Positions 50,351-64,000 of a stretch of DNA of 64,000 nucleotides are shown piece after piece; the stretch's first letter is position 1; each line of letters begins with the position of its first letter. This stretch comes from Cynocephalus volans. Its lineage: Eukaryota; Chordata; Mammalia; Dermoptera; Cynocephalidae. Below the pieces are notes generated by a model. That model ran no database searches and was not told where the DNA came from. It worked only from the letters and a program-made list of their open reading frames with translations. Location of the stretch: the NCBI RefSeq assembly GCF_027409185.1, contig NC_084463.1:161487869-161551868 (forward strand), in the 5' to 3' direction. The translations under genes were made by a program, and so were the position numbers.

Positions 50351-53300
50351 AGCAGGGCAGGGACCCTTCTAGCTTGGCTGGGAGGCCACCAGGTACAGAT
50401 TTGCTGTGAGGCCGGAACCAGGAGCCTCACAGAAGAGCTCTGAGCAAATTTGATTCTCAGTGACAGAACTGACAACCAGAAGTATCCAAGGTGGAACAAG
50501 TACCTCAGGAAATGGGGGAGAAACAGTCTTTAGGGAGCCGCCAATCTGAGCAGTTATGGGTGAATCCACTGACATTTCAGGTGGGATGATAGCCTTGGCG
50601 AAAGTACCCCACAACCACCTCAAAAAAAAAGAGGGAAGCCAGCCAATGGAAAAAGAATAAGAAAGCAGATTTCAGTGGGATGAGTGCTTCCGAGGATCCA
50701 AAGGGACAGGATAGGAGAAGTGGGAGTGATTTTCAGGGAGAAAACAATATTAAAAGTAGCAAGAACAACTTCCCCAGACATGGGCCAGGGGGTGGGAGGA
50801 GGTGCTAAGCACTATGGAAAATAGCATAAGGAGCTGAATCACCATTGGGCATGGAATCCTTCCTTTATTCTCCCTTTATTGAGCGCCCATCAGCAGCCTG
50901 GCATGAGACAGTGGCTGTGGGGGGAGTTCAGGACACAGCAAAGTGAAGTAACAATCCCTTCCCTTGAGAGATGCACAGTGTAATCCTCAGAGACAAGATA
51001 GAAAGCCAAGTGGTTGACAAGGTTGGACATATGCAAGGTTAAGTGCTGAAAGCAAGATAAGAGCATGAGAACCAGCAGGCCCAGGCTTCGCTCCACTGCA
51101 CAAAGGAAGGAGCAGGGCCAGCCACCTAAGAGAATCACAAAGAAACCAGCAAAACAGACAGCAGAAAAGTTGGAGCAAGGAACTAGCCAAGTCATAAAGG
51201 AGACTGAAAAATGTTCTCTCCGTTTACCTGGGAAAAGGTGATAAAAGCAATGCGTTCCTTGACTAGATGGAGCAAAAGGACCAGGGAAGAAAGCAGGGGT
51301 GGGGGTGTGTATTTGCAGCTGGGGATGGGCTGCATGTAGCATGTGGCCCTGAAAACACGTATGTGTGCAGAGGGGTGTGTGGGCAGCACAGCCTCTGCGT
51401 GAACCTGCCTCAGGCTCTATGTTCGAGGGTATGCTTTTGTGGGGGTGTCAACAAGCAACTTGGCCTTGGTTCTCTTGACATCTACTCCATGTGCTCAGTC
51501 TCCCTCACACACTGGGACAAAATGACCTGGACTTAAGATTCAAGAAGGATGAAGTTGTCACTGGGAGCCTGAGCTCCCGGAGAATAGCAGGGTAAAAAGC
51601 CAGCCCTGCCCTCTCTGAGCCTCAGTTTCCTTTGTAAAACAAAGTCATTGAAACAGCAGCTTCCACCTGGGGTGCACATCATGGGCACTGGGGAAATTGT
51701 AAAGTTTTAGGTGCCCAGGGCCCATCCTGGTATCACCTAATCCCAATCTCCAGAGGGAGAGCCTCCTAACAAAGTTCTTTCCCACGAGATTCTGAAACCC
51801 AGCCTGGCTAAGAACAAAGGTGCCCTGGGCTCCAGATTCTGTTTCCTCCGTGTGAACAAAACATGCTGGTGAGCTGGGAATGCAGTCATGGTCTGATGGA
51901 GTCTGTGCATGGAGGCAGGCTTATCAACTGCAGCCAGTGTGCCTCTCAAAGGGCCAAAGGATGACAGACACCAAATGCAAAAGACCCCAACCTTCAGGGG
52001 CTCTGGAGGAAAACTGACCAGCTGAAACTGACAGGATTAAACACAAGCTGGGCACAGATGCAAACAACAATCGATGGACACAGGAAACTGGTAACGGCAG
52101 GTGTTTCTGGGGAGGGGAGCTAGATGGTTAAGGACAGCAGTCAGGGAGAGAACTACATTTCATGTTACTTGTATGTACATATGCCTTTTGAATGTGGCAC
52201 CATATCAAAGTATTAACTATCTGGAAAAAAATCAGCAGCAGAAGCACAGGATTGCAGAGAAGAACATGGCTGGATGTAACTAAGATGTACATGATCTGGG
52301 GTCTTAGCTGACCACATGCTTCACCTGTGGTGGCTGTCAAAGCCTGACTTGTAACTTCATGGGTGAAAAGGTGGCACACTCGCTTAAGGGCACCATCCTC
52401 TGTGATCTGTGCAGTTCACTGCCTGTCTGGATCACTGGGCCCTGGGCTGAGCACCACATTCTGAGAGCAGGGTCTGGACTGACACGCTACATTACATCCA
52501 CACAGCAGACATTAGAATGGGAAGGTCAGGAAACTGCTGTAGGATTGGATAAAGGTTAGCCTAGGCAATGACTAGACTGGGTGGGGCACCATGGCTGTCT
52601 CCAAGTATTATCATTAGCAAAAGGGATCAGACTTCTTCCTGAAAACAGAGCTTTAGCTGTGGGTGAGCATTGTAGGAAGGCACTTTGAGAGCTAGGAAAA
52701 AACTTTTTAACCTTTAGAGTTGTTTCGCAATAGAATGTATGACAGTGAGCTCCCTGTCACAAGATGTACTCAAGATAAGGGTGCTGGACCACCTCTCTTT
52801 CAAAGGGGATTCTGGCAGCTACCAGGATGGTGAACCCGGTGAATTCTGAGTCTGAACACCTCCTGGCTCAGAAGGAACACAGGCCTTGCTGTGCAGCTTT
52901 TATCCCTCGGGTGGTCATCCTGCTGTCAGTTCCTAGCACCATCAACATAGAAATGGTGGGGAAAGTGCCAGGTGGCTACTGACCTAAGGCTGCAGAGAAT
53001 CAGACCAGAGCATGGGCTTGGGAGGGCCTTGGCAAGGCCAACAGGTGCATCCTTCTGCCTTTTTAAAAAACCCACATTTACTGAGTGCTGCTGTGTACCC
53101 GACCAGGGCTACTCTGGGAGCAAAAAGACAGGCTCTGGCCTGCACTGCAAGGAGGAGAACGCAAACCAACAAGAAAAATGTTAGAAGGGATGCCACTATA
53201 GAGAGAATTAAATGAATGCACCGGAGGGACTCGAGGCTGCTTTAGATGGGGGGCTGGGACTCAAGGAAAGCCGCTCTGAGGAAGTGACAATCTGAGCCCC

Positions 53301-53859
53301 GAATGACCTCGTCACGGACCAAAGACCTCCACTTTGTCTTGATCATCTGGGCAACAGCATCGGCTGTGGTGTTCACCCACAGGAGCATGAGTCTTTTTCT
53401 CCACTGATGCCCGCCTGCCCCTTGCCAGAAGCCTCCGTCCCTTCCCCTACGAAGCGGCCCCAAGATGCTGTGAATTCCCTACAGAGACATGGACAGTTGG
53501 GAGGGGGGGGGCGGATAACATCTGTAGGGACAAATGAGCCTGAAGTCAGATCTGCAAGAAGATGCGGATAACAGCACCACGCACTTCAACGGGTCTTTGC
53601 AAGCATTAAATTAATGCACTTAAAGCACCAATGCTCCCGACACACAGCGCCCAATAAGTGGCAACTGCCTCAATAAATGTCAACTGTCTCGCTCTGGACT
53701 CCGAGGGGGCCGGGCCTTCTCCCTGGGCCTCAGTTTCTCCCGTCGTCCTCGCTGGCCACCAATCCGGATGCTTTAGGGTCTTCCAAGCAGCTGCACACCC
53801 GTGAGGTCTCAGGGCATTTTACTGCCAAAGAAACCCAGGCTGGCAGAGCGTGGGAGGCT
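50351..53859. other. Intergenic sequence upstream of KLC2
   Basis: Mostly unclassified. 50865-51010 (CCTTTATTGAGCGCCCATC ... CTTGAGAGATGCACAGTG) is an L2 end in reverse; 53060-53200 (ACTGAGTGCTGCTGTGTACC) looks like another. No gene is recognised. The stretch next to 53860 is where human KLC2 has upstream control sequence, so conserved elements may be present that I cannot tell apart. Confidence 0.5.
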
Positions 53860-62841
<8,982 letters not shown>

Positions 62842-63665
62842 TCCTGAAGGGACAGCCAGAGCCTCCAGCTGGCACGGGCTTCCACCCCCACCCCACCCCA
62901 GCCCTGCGCATGGGCCCGCTGCTTGTCCTGCCTGTCTCTCCCAAGGACCCGTCTTTTCTGTTCAATCTCAGGGTAACCTCCTCCCTTGTCATCTCAGCCT
63001 GAGCCCTGGAGGCTGGGCCCGCCCGCTCCAGCTCGTCCCCTTATTTATTCCTTCCAGAGGAGCCCCCTCTTCCCTAGGTCAGGGCCAGCGGGAGGGCTGG
63101 CTGGAGACTCAGTGGCCCGCCCTCCCCAGACCCCAGAGTCAAGAACACTAGGTACCTGCGTCCTCTCAGCACCCCTGTCCACGCCCCCGGCCGTTGCTTC
63201 TGTATATAGAGAAATAAGTTATTGGCCGCGCCCCTCCCGTCAGTCCACGGTACTACCCGGGCCTCCCCTCGCCTCGCCCTTCTCTAGTGGTACCGCCCAG
63301 GCCTTAATCACTCCCGTTCCGCGCGGTGGTGTCTCCCAGGCTCCACATTCTCCGGATTGGCGCCTCCCCAAAGGGTTCCCTGGACCTCGCGCTCTCCTGG
63401 CCTCTGAGGGATGCGCCCTGCCCCGCCATCGCCGTGCCCCAGGACCCCGCCGGGCCCTGCTCCGCATCTCGGCCTTATGCACTGTCCCTCGCGCCCGGCC
63501 CCGCCCCGGGTGCCGCCCGTCAGCCTCCTGCCACGCCTCCCAGCCGACAGCTGCTCGCGCAGGGCTGCGATGGCCCTGGTGGCTTGAGGGCTGCATCGGT
63601 CGGGGGAGGAGGCGGTCGCTATTTTCAGATTTTGCTGTAGAAATAAAGACGGTTTGAATCAGAGC
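62842..63665 (+). other. KLC2: KLC2 3' untranslated region, CpG-rich distal half
   Basis: About 0.82 kb. The first half is C-rich. From about 63170 it becomes unusually CpG-rich (GGCCGCGCCCC, CTCGCGCCCGGCCCCGCC). No repeat is recognised. It ends just after the AATAAA at 63642. Confidence 0.8.
63642..63647 (+). promoter_or_regulatory. KLC2: KLC2 polyadenylation signal AATAAA
   Basis: Canonical hexamer in TAGAAATAAAGACGG; cleavage is expected about 15-25 bases on, followed by a GGCTTGTTTCG T/G-rich stretch. Confidence 0.85.
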
Positions 63666-64000
63666 CCGGCTTGTTTCGAGGCGGAGGCCGAGGATCCCCC
63701 AGCGTCTCTAGACTGGGCTGGGGTCGGGAGAGGTTGAGTGGCGGGGGGAGGGGGTCTCGCTCACGTGCTGCCCCGCGCCGGTGGATCCCACATACTCTGC
63801 CGCTATCCGGAATTGTCTGGGGCTCTGCGGGTTCAGGATTTCTAAAACCTTAACCTCTAGGGCTCTAGGGAGCAAGGGCATTGATGAGCTCTGCTCCTGA
63901 CTAAGTTGTTTGACCTTGACCGAGTTTCCCTGGACGCGATTTTTTCATCTATAAAGTGCGGGGTTATAACGTCCTCCTGAGGCTGCGATTGTGAGGAGAG
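63666..64000. other. Intergenic sequence downstream of KLC2
   Basis: GC-rich at first, falling after 63840. The end (GACCTTGACCGAGTTTCCCTGG ... ATCTATAAAGTGCGGGG) resembles a + strand MIR core that runs off the window. No gene is seen. In human the next + strand gene is RAB1B; its start is not visible here. Confidence 0.5.

Noticed and set aside
63240..63657. ORFs on both strands in the KLC2 3' end
   Set aside because: CpG-rich noncoding sequence gives long open frames by chance; the gene's stop and polyA signal frame it as 3' UTR.

Overview
This window is mammalian nuclear DNA. It holds two protein-coding genes on the + strand, separated by about 9 kb: most of PACS1 (coding exons 2-24, 4578-43930; exon 1 lies upstream of the window) and the complete coding region of KLC2 (54787-62841). 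Every exon was placed by frame-consistent splice sites and by match to the proteins I recognise. The PACS1 exons join into 844 residues plus stop; with the 119-residue start contributed by exon 1 this gives the human length of 963. The KLC2 exons join into 622 residues, also the human length. No frameshift or premature stop is seen in either gene.

The likely host is a colugo (Dermoptera). Thirteen young SINEs have a tRNA-Ile-like head (A box TTAGCTCAGTTGG, B box GGTTCGGATCC), a mono- or dimeric structure, an A-rich tail and, in many cases, clear target-site duplications. This is the design of the CYN SINEs of flying lemurs. No Alu, B1/B2 or carnivore/ungulate SINE is visible, although a primate copy of this gene-rich region would be full of Alus. 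The species call is inference from repeats.

Layout: 1-4577 is PACS1 intron 1 with old repeats. 4578-26128 holds exons 2-10 (furin-binding region and acidic autoregulatory segment) with large introns carrying L1M, L2, MaLR LTR, MER5A, hAT and CYN copies. 26129-31856 is intron 10. 31857-43930 is the dense 3' half (exons 11-24) and 43931-about 45270 is the 3' UTR. 45270-53850 is intergenic, with a large L2 relic split by a solo LTR. 53850-55014 is the CpG-island promoter and first coding exon of KLC2. 55015-62841 holds the remaining KLC2 exons, and 62842-about 63665 its 3' UTR. The last 340 bases are intergenic.

PACS1 sorts acidic-cluster cargo at the trans-Golgi network and endosomes; KLC2 is the cargo-binding light chain of kinesin-1. 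They are neighbours in human 11q13 too. I see no evidence that they form a joint system, nor any undescribed system here. The points most worth checking are a stop-free 81-bp PACS1 intron whose retention would be in frame, a GC-AG intron in PACS1, a very weak donor in KLC2 backed by a G-run-rich short intron, three-deep nested transposons, a 518-bp solo LTR with a 4-bp target duplication, and CYN copies with a collapsed second monomer.
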